Made by a program: the position numbers and the translations under genes
NCBI RefSeq assembly: GCF_000218685.1
Contig: NW_006763295.1
Span: forward strand, 1,844,430 to 1,908,429
Direction of reading: 5' to 3'
Origin: Serpula lacrymans var. lacrymans S7.9
Taxonomy: Eukaryota; Basidiomycota; Agaricomycetes; Boletales; Serpulaceae
DNA: 64,000 nucleotides
Shown: one piece after another, positions 21,189-32,963 of the stretch
Layout: the number at the start of each line of letters is the position of its first letter
How positions within the stretch are numbered: the first letter of the stretch is position 1
The notes under the pieces: generated by a model
Databases searched by the model: none
What the model was told of the DNA's origin: nothing
What the model saw: only the letters and a program-made list of their open reading frames with translations

Positions 21189-21783
21189 AAAAGGTTGTTT
21201 AATCATGTGGTTTGTGCTAGTGAAATAGTAGTAGTTGTATCATTGATATTTATAGCAATGCTTTGATCCAAGTATAAGTTATGTTGGAGATTTCTGGAAG
21301 TGGCTGCAAGGTATTGCACCAGATTGCAAGCCCACAATTAGCGGCACCAGTTGCAATTGATTATTGGGAAAACCCTTATCTTTGCAATGCAACTATAATC
21401 TAATTGTAATCACTGGGTCTGAAACCTGTAATCAATTGCAATTAATATTGCATCCCCTTTAGGAGTATCTGAAAAACAATATTTTTTTGGCTTTGCAAGA
21501 GGCAAAATAAATTACAATAATTTATTCCAATTGTAAGTATGGTATTTGTACTTACAGGGATTTGAACCCGCGACCACCCCACTTGCAATAGCCATTGCAA
21601 CCAGGTGTTTTTTTGAATATAACCACTCCACCAATGGGCTGACATTACCATAGAAGTGTACATCAATATAACTAATTGTTCTGCTGGATTGCTTGTAATG
21701 TACTTATGAAGTGATTGCAACACCACACAAGTATCAGCAAAGGTTGATTTGTAAAAAATATGTTAGAGTATGAAATCAAATAG
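21189..21783 (-). repeat. SINE candidate with tRNA-type A and B boxes
   Basis: On the minus strand an A-box match TGGTGGAGTGG (21623-21633) and a B-box match GGTTCAAATCC (21558-21568) lie 55 bp apart, within the range for Pol III type 2 promoters with a long variable arm. The rest of the body (21300-21530) is rich in GCAATTG and TTGCAAT motifs and shows no coding potential. No second copy is in the window, so element ends are not defined. It could be a tRNA-Leu or tRNA-Ser derived SINE or a single tRNA pseudogene. Confidence 0.45.
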
Positions 21784-23531
21784 CTACTTGGTACAACAAG
21801 TGCACTTTGTAATAGTGGTACCAATTTCAGTACTACCTGTAGCTACTTCTGCAGACTTCCCTTTACCACTTTGACCCTTCTTGGTTTTCATCACTAGTGC
21901 ATTGGTAATATTATCTCTGGGCTCCTCCTCTAAAATATCAACTCCATTAGTGCCAATGAGCTTGCGAGAGAAAATGACATCAGTAGATGAAACATTAATC
22001 TGCACTGCAGATGGTGCAGCAGTTGCCACTACTACTTCAGTATCATTGTCATCAGAAGAAATATCCATTTTGGTCATTGCTTGTTCAACTTTTTTGTTAT
22101 AGTGATCTTCTTGCCCTGCTATAACTGCCTGCATAGTCTTGCAAGAAGAAAAAATATACCAGTCAAAGATTTTGTATATCTCTTTGACTTGTTTCTTGTC
22201 AGCTTTCATAATGAGGATTTTTGTGTAGTTGCAGAACAGGTAAAAGTACTTTAAACCTGATTTAACACTTTTGCCATCATGTGGAAATTCTTCGTCAGGA
22301 GAAACTAAGAAAGCAGCCTATATAGCAAGATCAGAATGACAGCTGCTCAGAATAGTCTACTTTTAACTCACCACAACCGCTCCACATGCTAGAGATCCTG
22401 GAGTATTCATAGTGACATCCCATGTTTTTGCATTACTTTTACCACCAGCATGGCCACCCTCAAGTGACTTTGGTCCATGAAATGCGACTTTGAGAATCTG
22501 AGCAACAATGGTAAGTCAGGTCTCATACATGATTTTAGTGACTACATTACCTTGGCAATTCCAGTACTTCCAAAGACATTTTTCATGTCCATTACACCAT
22601 CAGGAAACAGGACAGATGGGAACATATCATACTGCATTTGCTCTCCAACCAATTTGGCTCCTTGTAATATTTTCAGCTTTGGAACTGAGGTCCTGTCAAA
22701 AAAGGACTTCAAAATAATGCTGCGGGAGACCAAATATTTTGCTGGCTTCGCCACAAATTTTGAAAATGACATGTGGACGGCCACTGTGTAGCCTTTCTTG
22801 AAATTTAGATTATAAAAAAACAATTTAGTACTTTTACATATGAAATGAATGGCGTATAACAAACATACCAGGTTGCCAAGATGCTGGCTATCCTTCATTA
22901 AACAATGAAAGTGGATGGGAATGAATTCATGCAGTTCTCTAATTTGTGCCTGCTCTTCTACAAGTGCTGATGCATAGCGTTTTGGAGAGTCTACTGTTGG
23001 CACATCGGATCCAGCTGGCCGTTCTGCTTAAAACCACAGTAAATTTACCAACATATCAACCATAATCCCATATTTCTTTGCGAGCTTCCCAATCTCCTCA
23101 TCATGAGCAATGACCTCCTTTGGGACAGCTGATGCCCAAGTTCATGTAGGCTGCTTTGCCTTAAGCAATGTATTGTCCCTTTTCAGCTGCCTATTGTCAT
23201 TGCAGATCTCATGTAAGTGCAGTTGCATAGCCTGAAGTCCTGTGATGATGTTTGATTTTTATGATCTGCAGAAGGCAATACATTTACTTACTTTTCTGAG
23301 CTCCGCAATGGATGCACCATCTCCTAGCATTGCAAGTGCCAGGAGATCCTGTCTATGGCTGCTATTAGATGACCAGGCCTTAGATGTGTGCTTCTTGTTG
23401 CCAGGTCCATCACAGCTCTCCTCCAAATCATTGCAGTCGTCAGTTGTTTCTGAAGAAAAGACACCATTAAAGTTCTCTTGTTCATCTGAGTCTGAATTGC
23501 TGTCATGTTGTCTTGCACCGTGTTGAGGCAT
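21784..23531 (-). CDS. Multi-exon protein of unknown, repeat-type basidiomycete family (possibly DUF6532-like)
   Basis: Four 3' exons read in one frame: 23023-22869, 22796-22551, 22497-22372 and 22317-21784, with GT...AG borders. They give about 353 residues including FFDRTSVPKLKILQG, KVAFHGPKSLEGGHAGGKSN, AAFLVSPDEEFPHDGKSV and a Lys/Ser-rich end. An acidic first exon probably starts at 23531 (MPQHGARQHDSNSDSDEQE) and ends at 23292. The middle (23030-23260) contains a Leu/Gln coiled-coil-like stretch but has a TGA near 23152 and I could not splice it without a break. The pattern FLVSPDEEF recalls a family that is abundant near transposons in agaricomycetes; that link is from memory. It may be a pseudogene through its 5' half. 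Confidence 0.5.
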
Positions 23532-23591
23532 CTGGCTGAGAAATATTGGGTCACGTCAATGCTGGGAGGGCAAATATAAACAGCAAGACTT

Positions 23592-24637
23592 TAAAGCAGT
23601 TGCAGCCAACTTACATAAAATGAAGCACGAGGATGCTGTGTTTCCATTATGTATACATTGTAACATGAGGATGCAGCAAGCCTTTGGTGTGTTGGATGTA
23701 TTATGTTCATATTACATCAAATGTCTTTTCTTCTGTTGTTTCCACTACCAATGATGTTACCATTACAAATAATGAACACCAGCTTTTGTTTGTTGTCATA
23801 GTTCAGAGGAAGGACCGGAAACAAGCTTGGATATAAAGGAGTTGGTAGAAATGTGCAGCTACATAACAAATGCACAATCAAGCAGATTAGAATCTTTTTC
23901 AATGAAATTGATGATGTTGTATGAGACTTCCTTGCTTGTGAGTAGCCTTCTCACTCAGCTGGGCACCTCCCAATAGTTCAATGCACACCAAATTGTCGAT
24001 GATAGCAACCGCAAATAGATGGTGCTGGTTTGGGCATCAATAAGAAAGTAGGGGGTGAGGAGGAGGTGGGAGAGGGATGGGAGGATGGGGGTGGATGGTG
24101 TAAGGTCAAGCCTCCATATCATGTTTGATCACTGAGAGCTTTCCATTTGTTTAAGCCTCTATGTCAGGCACTGAATGAGCAATTGCCAATGTCAAGTTAA
24201 GATTGTCAAGCTGCCAGCTCCTTTTATCAAAGCTTCTAGCATCACATAGGCATTGTAATTGCTTGCCCAAATAAATGATATACTCTCCATCTCCAACAAC
24301 AGCTACAAAATGGCCATTTGGTGAGTTGGTAACAGATATAGTAAAGTTTTTGGTGTTGCCTATTTCTTTGATTGAGAGGACCTGCTGGCATAGTGTCCTC
24401 CTGAAATGTTTGAAGGTTTCCTGATAAGGCTTTGTGGTTATGGGTATCTATGAGTTTCCCAGACAAGTCCATGCTACATCTGAATGCATCATGGATCCAC
24501 ATAGGCACTGTGACACGAAGAAACAACACGGTTGTAAGAAAATCATTTGATGATCATAAGATCAACAATAAAAACACAAAACAGATGTTGAAGGGAGATT
24601 GTGTGGTTTGAAAAAAATAATCAGTGATATGTGGTGT
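23592..24637. other. Repeat-derived region, possible coding remnant on the minus strand
   Basis: The minus-strand frame at 24242-24529 reads 95 codons (for example PMWIHDAFRCSMDLSGKLID and YYICYQLTKWPF), which looks protein-like, but no family is certain. It might be an upstream exon region or relative of the gene at 21784-23531. The rest shows no clear gene. GGTGT at 24633-24637 is the left duplication of the next LTR. Confidence 0.4.
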
Positions 24638-25046
24638 TGTAACAACCAAGAGTTAGTCACTCTGGCGCACAACTAGAACCAACTATAGAGACAATGATGA
24701 GGGAGTGGTTACCCTTTAGACTTCAACAAGTTAGTTGTGAGGATACAACAGGAGGACTCACTGAGGAGTCTCCTTGATCTATTGGTCTATATATACTACT
24801 ATAGGTTTGTTTGTACATGTACAGTTGATAGAGGCAGTGGCTGATGATGTCATGGGGCCTAGCCCGTGTGACCAGCTCCACTGCATGAGAGACTTGTAGC
24901 TAAAATAAGAAGAAAGGTAGTGCAGCGCGAGAAAGAGGAGTTTGAACAAAATGGAAAGTGCCACATGGCACAATGTGAGAAAACTACAGTAAAAAGGTTG
25001 AAGAGGAGAATGAAATTTAAAGGTCCAAAAATGTGTTATTGTAACA
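24638..25046 (+). repeat. Solo LTR B with perfect target duplication
   Basis: It begins TGTAACAACCAAG and ends TTATTGTAACA, 409 bp. GGTGT occurs at 24633-24637 and 25047-25051. It is the reference copy that defines the split LTR at 11084-15954. Confidence 0.92.
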
Positions 25047-25297
25047 GGTGTGGTGTATGTGATAGGATGAGTGGTTGCGCTTGTATAAGGTGTCCATGGT
25101 AAATGCATTTTTGTCAGTCAACTATGGATAGGAATGATTGCCAGCATATTTCTTGTGGAATGGCTTATGGTTGATAGGTTTGAGAACATAATTCAGCATC
25201 AAGTTTACGGTAGGAATGATGGTACTCTTGGGTATGACAAGTAATGAGCAAGATTCAGAGTCTAATAGAAAATTAGTGATCAAATGAATGCGAATAA

Positions 25298-25651
25298 TTA
25301 TCCTATCAGTCTACTCACCCACTTATCCTGACCCAAAATCAGCCTGGCAAGCCAAATAGCAGCAGCAGCTATCAATGATGAAGGTGCAGCCAACAATCTC
25401 CACTCTAGGCATTGAATCTCAAGGGAGTACTTGGCAATTGTGCAAGCCTTCACATCATATTTGTCTGCCTTGCTAATCCGCCTCAAACAGTGCATTGGGT
25501 TGGGATAACTCAAATCCCAGTCAAGCATTTTCAAGACATAGCGCTCTGCTTGGAGAATTTCAGTTTTGGTGTACAAAGAATCAGCACAGTACAAGAAGTG
25601 TGCAATGGATTGACAAAACCGGATAAACCCGGTCTCTGCCAAAGCAGCCAT
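25298..25651 (-). pseudogene. Fragment of a B-type (mitotic) cyclin gene
   Basis: The minus-strand frame contains HFLYCADSLYTKTEILQAER, LKMLDWDLSYPNPMHCLRRI, ADKYDV and LEWRLLAAPSSLIAAAAIWL, the end of the cyclin N-domain and most of the C-domain of Clb/Cdc13 cyclins, which activate Cdk1 at mitosis. It stops at DKW followed by GTGAGT, a preserved splice donor, and no matching next exon follows. The first about 18 residues do not fit a cyclin. One exon with its intron border has thus been copied as DNA, not from mRNA. A few family residues are altered (for example MHC for MHF). Confidence 0.8.
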
Positions 25652-26410
25652 TGTTCTCCATGGAGTTTAGCCACCACTCCATGAAGTCACCATTGTTCTC
25701 CTAGGAGCACAATTGTACTCCTAGGAGTCATTATACTGTAGCGAGTAGCACCTCCGACTATAAGTAGTAGGGGGTTTAGTATAGGAATACCTCAGTCGTT
25801 TCTATAGCCTCTCGGGCAGCGGCTGAGGTATGTTACATTACATTTATTAGAGATCACCTTAAACTAACATCTATTGTAGTTTCACTTAGGTAAATAATAA
25901 AGTCGTTTCTATAGCCTCTCGGGCAGCGGCTGAGTTTCACTTAGTTTTATTACATATTACACATGTATAGATTAGAGGCAAAAAGTCCCAGTGTGGCACA
26001 ATGCATTCATCACCCATCAAATGTCTCCGGACATTTGAGAAGTGGCTCCAGTGCAGTTTATTCTGTGCCTTCCCAAAATGTCTGGTTCGAGACTAACATT
26101 ACAATACATTGCAACCAATGCCAAGCCATTTTCAGAATCTGCGACAGAATATACAGTTGCGGAAAGTTATCCAGTATTCCCCCACTGTCTTATTTATTGA
26201 ATATGGACTTAAGGCTGACAATTCGAATCACAAAATCATCCACTACTACTTACCAAAAGAAGATATCTTACCTAAGCAGATAAGATGACTCTTGCGCTTA
26301 CCAACTTGCTTGAAGGGTCCGACAGCTTTCATGCACTTGAGCTTGAAATCTTTCTGATCTTGTCTTCGTTATCTATCCTTTCAACGTTTACCCCATCCCT
26401 AGCAAGCATA
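25652..26410. other. Boundary region with short palindromes and a 34-bp direct repeat
   Basis: Palindromes CTCCATGGAG (25656-25665), CTCCTAGGAG (25698-25707) and ACTCCTAGGAGT (25717-25728) lie within 75 bp. A perfect 34-bp repeat lies at 25794-25827 and 25901-25934. No gene is evident before the start codon at 26411. This is the change from repeat-rich to gene-rich DNA. Confidence 0.6.
25794..25934 (+). repeat. 34-bp direct repeat, two copies 73 bp apart
   Basis: Both copies start AGTCGTTTCTATAGCC and end GCAGCGGCTGAG with no mismatch. The motif TTTCACTTAG also occurs twice, just before the second copy (25880-25889) and just after it (25935-25944). Confidence 0.85.
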
Positions 26411-28085
26411 ATGGCGGAAGAGACACCCCAACAGCCGCTATTTACATGTCTCTCATGCTCAATCGCTTTTCTCTCTGCAGAAGACCAGAGTGAGTCCTCT
26501 TAACCAACCTAGCTCCTAACATCTCACATTCGTTTAGGGATCCATTATCGCTCGGACCACCATAGGTACAATATGAAGCGTCGAGTGGCCTCTCTTCCTC
26601 CCGTCAGCGTTGCAACTTTCAATGAGAAGGTTATCCAGAGGAGAACAGAGACCGCTATCATGTCATCGCCCAAAGGCTCGAGTTGCGAAACTTGCGGGTG
26701 AGCTTCTTTAATTTGTTTCGTTTTTTCTTTTAGTTCTCTACTTCAACTACCCTCGTCTTACTTCGCGCTGGATGTGTGATTTATCGTGATTTTTAAATAT
26801 TGATGTTCATGCTTTCTTTTTACCGATAGTAAAACATATACCACTGAGGGTGCTTACCGATCTCACATCAACTCGAAGAAGCATAAGGAGAACGAAGTCA
26901 AGGCTGCCTCTAGACCAAAAGTAGATCTCGTAGATCCCACAGATCCCGAAACGCAGGGCCAACCAAACGGCGAAACCGTCGCCCCTGCTGCTGCCTCCTC
27001 CCCTCCCGCCTCACCTAAACCATCCCCGCCGTTCTCGTCTTCTAAAGACGTCAGCACTCTCGTAGATGCCGATGCCTCCGATGACGAAATCACCCAAACT
27101 ATCGATGAAAAAATAGCGGCCGCCCGATCCAAACTCTCCCCCTCCAACTGCCTCTTCTGCCCGACCTCCTCCCCCTCCCTCTCCTCCAACCTCACCCACA
27201 TGTCCATCGCCCACTCCTTCTTCATCCCCGATGCCGATTACTTAGTCGACATCACCGGCCTCGTCACCTACCTAGGTGAAAAGATCGCCGTGGGGAACGT
27301 GTGCATTTATTGCAATGATAAGGGCAGGGAGTTCAGGACGTTGGAGGCGGTGAGGAAACATATGGTTGATAAAAGTCATTGCAAGATCGCATATGATACC
27401 GAGGATGATCGGCTCGAGGTATCGGATTTCTATGATTTCACCAGCTCATATCCGGACGAGGCACAGAGGAAGAAGCGGAAACAGAAACAGAAGCTGGTGT
27501 CCAGCAAGGCAGAGGCTAATGGGAAGGCCGAAACCGATGTTTGGGAAGACATCGGAGAAGATGGCAGCGGTAGCGACGTTGACGAGATCGTCGACGAAGA
27601 GGCCTCGGACGAATCGGAGGAGGGCGATTCTGATTCGGACAGCGTACCAGACAATCAACTCAGTTACGGTGACTCTAACTACGAGCTTGTCCTGCCATCA
27701 GGAGCTCGTATAGGTCACAGGAGTATGCGCCGTTACTACACTCAGTCCTTCCATGCCTATCGAGGCGGCAAAGAGGAAGATCCAAACTCGGGTGCTGCCA
27801 TCGTTCGCCGACTTTTGGCTGATAAAAACTCAGCTCTCGTGCCCAGAAAAGGCGGGTATGGAGCTTTCGGACAAGGGACTGAAGTAATAAAGGCAAGAAA
27901 TAGAGGAGAGGCTCGTGAAGCCGGACGTCACGTACGAGAGTTTAGAGATCAAAAGCGAAGAGAAGACTTCAAGACAAAGGTTGGCTTCATTCACAACAGC
28001 CAGAAGCATTTCCGCGACCCACTCCTCCAAGTAAGTAATCCCATATTCTGTAAACCAATAAATTTTGACATTCAATTTCTAGTAA
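26411..28085 (+). CDS. REI1: REI1/ZNF622-type cytoplasmic 60S ribosome biogenesis factor
   Basis: In this family the protein works on late cytoplasmic pre-60S particles, helping release and recycle shuttling factors such as the Arx1 complex. Exons 26411-26489, 26538-26697, 26830-28030 and 28083-28085 give 480 residues. N-terminal zinc finger CLSCSIAFLSAEDQRIHYRS is followed by CETCGKTYTTEGAYRSHINS, then CLFCPTSSP with HMSIAH, and CIYCNDKGREFRTLEAVRKH: the four C2H2 fingers of the family. An acidic region (residues about 330-360) and the conserved basic end SQKHFRDPLLQ complete it. The last intron (28031-28082) separates the final Gln codon from the TAA. The first finger is itself split by intron 1. 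Confidence 0.92.
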
Positions 28086-28329
28086 TCCAAGTAATCGCGA
28101 AGTGTTTAAAGAGTCATATTGTAGCCTTTGTATCGTCATATCATTTTTGCAGTAGTTTGTTTTCTGCTGTGAAATGTCTGTCTAACACAAATATAAAAAA
28201 GGGAAAAACATGACGTAGGAGATATATCAAAGGAACGACCACCACAAGGTCGATCTTGTCTTGAATAGAGGGTATAAAATAACGTGCGATCGATAGCAAG
28301 AATAAACAGAAAGAAAAATAATAAAAAAA

Positions 28330-31300
28330 CTAATACAAATATGCCGCAGGAACGACACCTTCCTGTCCAGAGTGAGGGTTCCTCGCGTACCACCAACTGT
28401 ACACAGAGGGTCAGTATAGTCATGACAATACGACTAGCCCACTTACGCATTATCCCGGTCATCCAGTACTTCCACCTCAAGCCCAGCTGTCAGAGGCATC
28501 TCCCCTTCCCCAGAACCATCAAACGAATAACGAGCATGAGCAGGCCTGCTAACTTCTTCTTCTGCAGCCAATGTACCAATGACAGCATCAGATGGCGTTT
28601 CAGCCCGTAGATAGTTGCTCGCATCAGGCCCAAATGGATCAGGTTCAGCAGTTGGGGTCACTGCGCCTTCTCGGGCAGCCTCTTCCTTCTCTATGTTGAA
28701 GTTGTTGAAAGGGCTTTGGGTACCAAGAATGGTTGTACGGGTGGCTGCATTGATGTGTTCCAACAAGGAAGAGGGTCGATGACTTATCGAATCGTCGTCT
28801 TCTTCAGCAGGATCGACTTTTCCAAGCTTGTCGTCTCTGCGAGAGAAAAGCGTCCACAGAATACCGATCAAAGCCAAGAGGAAAACGACCCCGGCGGCGA
28901 TGGCAATCGAGATAAGGATGACCACACCAACAGCGAGGAAATCTTTTCAAGACACGTTCATTAGTACGTAGAGCAAATGATAATGACGGGCACACTTACG
29001 ATGCTGGCTGAAGCTGAAGCTCGCGTATGAATAGAACAGAGAAGATACGAAACCCAAAGTTCCTTGAGATGACATCGACGAGAAGTAGGGAATGAAGTTT
29101 GTGCCATCGAATAGAACAGACGACGCCGTGCCAAAGGACGAATCAGCCAACGAACCGGACAACATCAACATGCGATCAGACTCGATAACACTGTTGGCCG
29201 CATGCGTGTTCTGCAGAGGCACCATCACCAACTGCGAAACGTTCGTTGTACTCTGAAGGCTCGAGCCTGTGTGAAAAAGCTTATGAGGCGGCTGACATTG
29301 ACAAGGTAAGTAAATAACTCACCAATATTGTTCCAAGAAACACCATTCCAGAAGGACAAGAATGGCGATGAACCATCGCTGGTACTAAATGGAAAATATA
29401 TTTAGAGCAACTTCTTTCCTAGGTTCAAGGGACTCACCGGCCAGCTGCGAAGATACTGCTAGCATTCGTGTTGTCCACTTCCAGGGCGGTAACAGGACCA
29501 GGAATATCAGCACCACTGCCAACTGCAGTCCACGTTGTATTTGAGAAACTGAATTGCGCTACGTTCGCAGGCGTGTTACCAGACAACACTATAGAGCCTG
29601 CCGCAATCAACAGCTCTTGGTTGTTCTGGCGAAAAGCACATCAGCCCGAAATCAATCACAGAAATAGTGAAAATAACGCTGACCCCAGCGTACTTGACTG
29701 ACGAAACCTCCCCTTGAATACCATTTCCAAGAGAGTTCCACTGGCCCATAGACATATCGAATGAACATATACCTGGGCAAGGAAGCGATCCGGCTTGTGA
29801 GAATGAACCCGCAACGATGATGAGATTAGGTTTGAACGTCGATGTCGTGATAGAACGAACAACCACCGGTGACCCTGTGCTAGACCGGAGAGCTTGAAGA
29901 CTCGAGGTGTTCCATCCTTGCGTCATGAGGTCATACACAGCCAATCCGTTCGCGCTAGTTCCTCCCAAAGTAAACTCTCCACCCACAAATAGCTGGTTAT
30001 CATCCACCAACAGAGCGCGAACCGTCCCATTAACTTGAGACCCTTGCAGACCTGTAAGAGTGGAACTACTAGAGTCATAGATAGCCAAGGCTTGGGATTC
30101 CGTTGAAGACGACGAGGAAAATGAAAAGTTGCCTCCGATGATAGCAAGCTCCTTGGACGAAGTACTATTAGTCCAGAATGCTCCTGCAAGGACGGCAGGG
30201 GCAGGGGCGGGAGGTAGCGTTGGAAGAGGGGCGGGCTGATCACCAGTCGTCTGCCTCGCAAATAAGTTGGAGAACTTGATATGAGGTATCCAAGCAACAG
30301 GTCCACGACGATGATGAGACCTACGCTTCCTGGAAGAAAGAGGCGATGAAGACTCCATGGTATCGTCGAGCTGAACTCCGAGAGGCATGACGTTCGGGCC
30401 ATTGTTCCCATTAGACAGCATAACAAAGCCACTAGCGCCGTACTGCGCCATATTCTCTAGATTGCCTGCCAAGAACTGCGATTGCCCCTGCCCATTACTA
30501 GATGAGGTGCCATTACCCACAAAGGTCATATTCCCAAAGACGAATCCTCCGCTATTCACCCATGATCCCGTACTAATCCCCCATGTCGCAAATCCAGAAG
30601 CATCCATTCCCATATTCGTTCCAGGGGCAGATAAAACCTTGGAGAAGTTGCCAGCGATTTGGATTTCTTCATTCGCAAGGGCGAGTCTGACCACGTTACC
30701 ATTAACTCCAGCATTCAACCCAGCCCAGGTGTTTGCCTGTACATCATACATGGCTACACCACTCAGTTTTCCTTGCGTAGAGTTCGAGCTCGTGTCAGCG
30801 AAGGAGCCACCGACATAAAGCTGGTTGCCGTATAAAGCAAGCGAAGTGACAGGGCCGTTCAAGCCATTGTTAGATAACGTAGCCAAAGCTCCGTTCTTGT
30901 AAACAACGATGTTCGCAGCTCCAGAAGCTGGACCGGTGGACAACGTGAATGTACCTCCCAAGAAAATGGCACCAGAAGGATGTTGGACGACAGCAGCAAT
31001 GGCCGCCGAGGAAGTCAAACTACTCACTCCGCCCAAGCCACTGAACAGATCGAATCCAACATTATCGAATGAGGTTTCGGTCGTATTGGGCAGCGCTGTC
31101 GTAGCATCAGCAGTAGAGCTCGAAGAAATCGGCCACTCGAAGAATCCGAAACCCTCCTGACCTCCCTGGCTCAGCGTCCCATTACTCCCACTAGAGCCCG
31201 ATGCGGCGTTAGAGCTAACATTGGCAGAAGTCAATACCAATTGCACATTGCCGGCCACCAACTCATACTGTCCCCCTTGACCACTACCTGTGGGAGTTGC

Positions 31301-32963
31301 CGCGAGGGTCAAAGATACGGTCGTAACGAAATTAGAAGAGGAAGGAATGATCGGGCCGCTATACACGAGCGTAGCTTGATCTGCCGTGTTCGTTTGCGAT
31401 ACATTAGTGACCCATGGGCTTTGTCCGCCACCAGGAAAGACGGTGATCTGGACTGAAGTGCGAAGACTGCAGTCTTGGAAATCCGTACAGCCGGGAACGA
31501 TGAGGTTCACATCATAATTACCTGACGCGGAGACGTAGGGCATCCATGTGAAACTTGGAGCCTGAGAAGCAGGGGTGCCTACAGCAACTGTGGAGACGAG
31601 AACGGTCTGCAAAGTAGCTGGAATATTCGTGTTTGCGTTTTTTTGTGTCCATGTTCCAGTGCTCGTCGAGTTTGATGGGTTAGGAGCATAGCAGGACTGT
31701 GTGTTGTTGCTGCTAATAGCAGACGCGAACGCTCCTGTAGAAAGAAGCTGGAGAATATGTAATCCAGCCGAAGTTCCAGTCCACCCTGAAAGCGTGATCT
31801 GCACACCCGACAGCGTGACAGGGCCCGTAAACAAGAAGTCCTGATAGAGTATAGACGAGTTCGTAGATAACGGACAGGTGGTCGAGCAAGTTTGGTTTTG
31901 ACCTGTCACAGGATCCACGTATGATAATGTTTGAACAGCATTATCAGGAATCGAGGTCACACTTCCGATCTAGTTAATTTACAGTGTGCGTAGAATGAGA
32001 GCGATGCTCGTACCTGAAAGCAGTGGTACCATGTCCACTCTGAAAAGTGTTTCCGAGACGCACGCCGTATGCACTGATCGAGGAGTAGTCGCGCACAGTG
32101 ATCAAAGCTGTATTTCCGTCTGCGGCAAACCACGTGTTTCCAGGACCATCTGGACCAGCAGGACACAAGATGTTTTGAATATTACTATACGAAGGGTCCG
32201 TCGATGAAGGGGACCCTTCTATTTCCGCTCCTTGCAGTGGTATGGGGACGAGAGACGAAGAGAAGGGCGATGCACCAGGAGAAAATGGGACATTTGGGTT
32301 ATTTGTATTGTTGAGAGGAGCACCAGTGCCAAAGGACGTCGAGAATGAACCGGAGAAAAAAAGGCTAGATTGTGAATAATTCGAAGTGATAGAGAGGACC
32401 TCGCCCTCTGCACCAGCCAAGCCCTTGAAGGGTGCCGCCGACCACGAGTTGGCATGGGCATCCCAGACCGCAACTGACGAGCCCGGGGAGGTGAAGTGGC
32501 CTCCTGCCCATACCTTGCTGTTTGCTGTGTCGCAGTACAAAGCGTTGATCGCGCCGTTTGGCCCATTAGAGCCAAGGGCGGTGAATGCGCCTGATGAAGG
32601 TGTATAGGACGCGATGTTGGCAGCCGAGGTGCTGCCTATGGACGAGAAAGAGCCAGCAAAGTAGAAGACGTCGTTCAGAGCACACCCTGCTAGTATTGAT
32701 CCACCCGAATTTGTTGAGCCGAGGCTAGCCAATGCGCCTGAAGATGTGCGTGACAGAAGAGAAGATGTCGATGGATCAAAAGTGACGGTTGAAGAATTGT
32801 CGAACAAATCGAGACCTGCAAAAGCACCTGCGAGACCTACTGAGCCCATGCGGTCGAAATCGACGAGGGGAAGCGATGCAAAGGCGACATTAGAAAGAGA
32901 GAGAAGAGCGAGGAAAAGACTTGTTCGCGACTGCGTTGAAGGGCATTTAAGGTGATTGACCAT
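28330..32963 (-). CDS. RAX2: RAX2-type cortical landmark protein for cell polarity
   Basis: RAX2 is a large membrane glycoprotein that marks growth or bud sites at the cortex. Exons 32963-32014, 31961-29684, 29625-29438, 29384-29323, 29266-29000, 28942-28447 and 28396-28330 total 4308 nt, 1435 residues. A signal peptide (LFLALLSLSNVAFA) precedes a long Ser/Gly/Asn-rich ectodomain with repeated kelch-like blades (SGNYDVNLIVPG, FLGGTFTL, LYVGGSFADTS, IIGGNFSF). Near the end is one membrane helix (VVILISIAIAAGVVFLLALI), then a cytoplasmic tail closing in an SH3-like domain (ARYSFDGSGEGEMPL and WWYARNPHSGQEGVVPAAYL). The SH3 end is visible only after splicing the last intron. One donor (29683) is GTCAGC. 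Confidence 0.93.

Noticed and set aside
25794..25934. CRISPR-like array
   Set aside because: There are only two repeat units in a eukaryotic genome, with no leader or cas genes.
27430..27658. Minus-strand Ser-rich frames within REI1
   Set aside because: They are the antisense of the acidic region of REI1 and have no start context or splice continuity.
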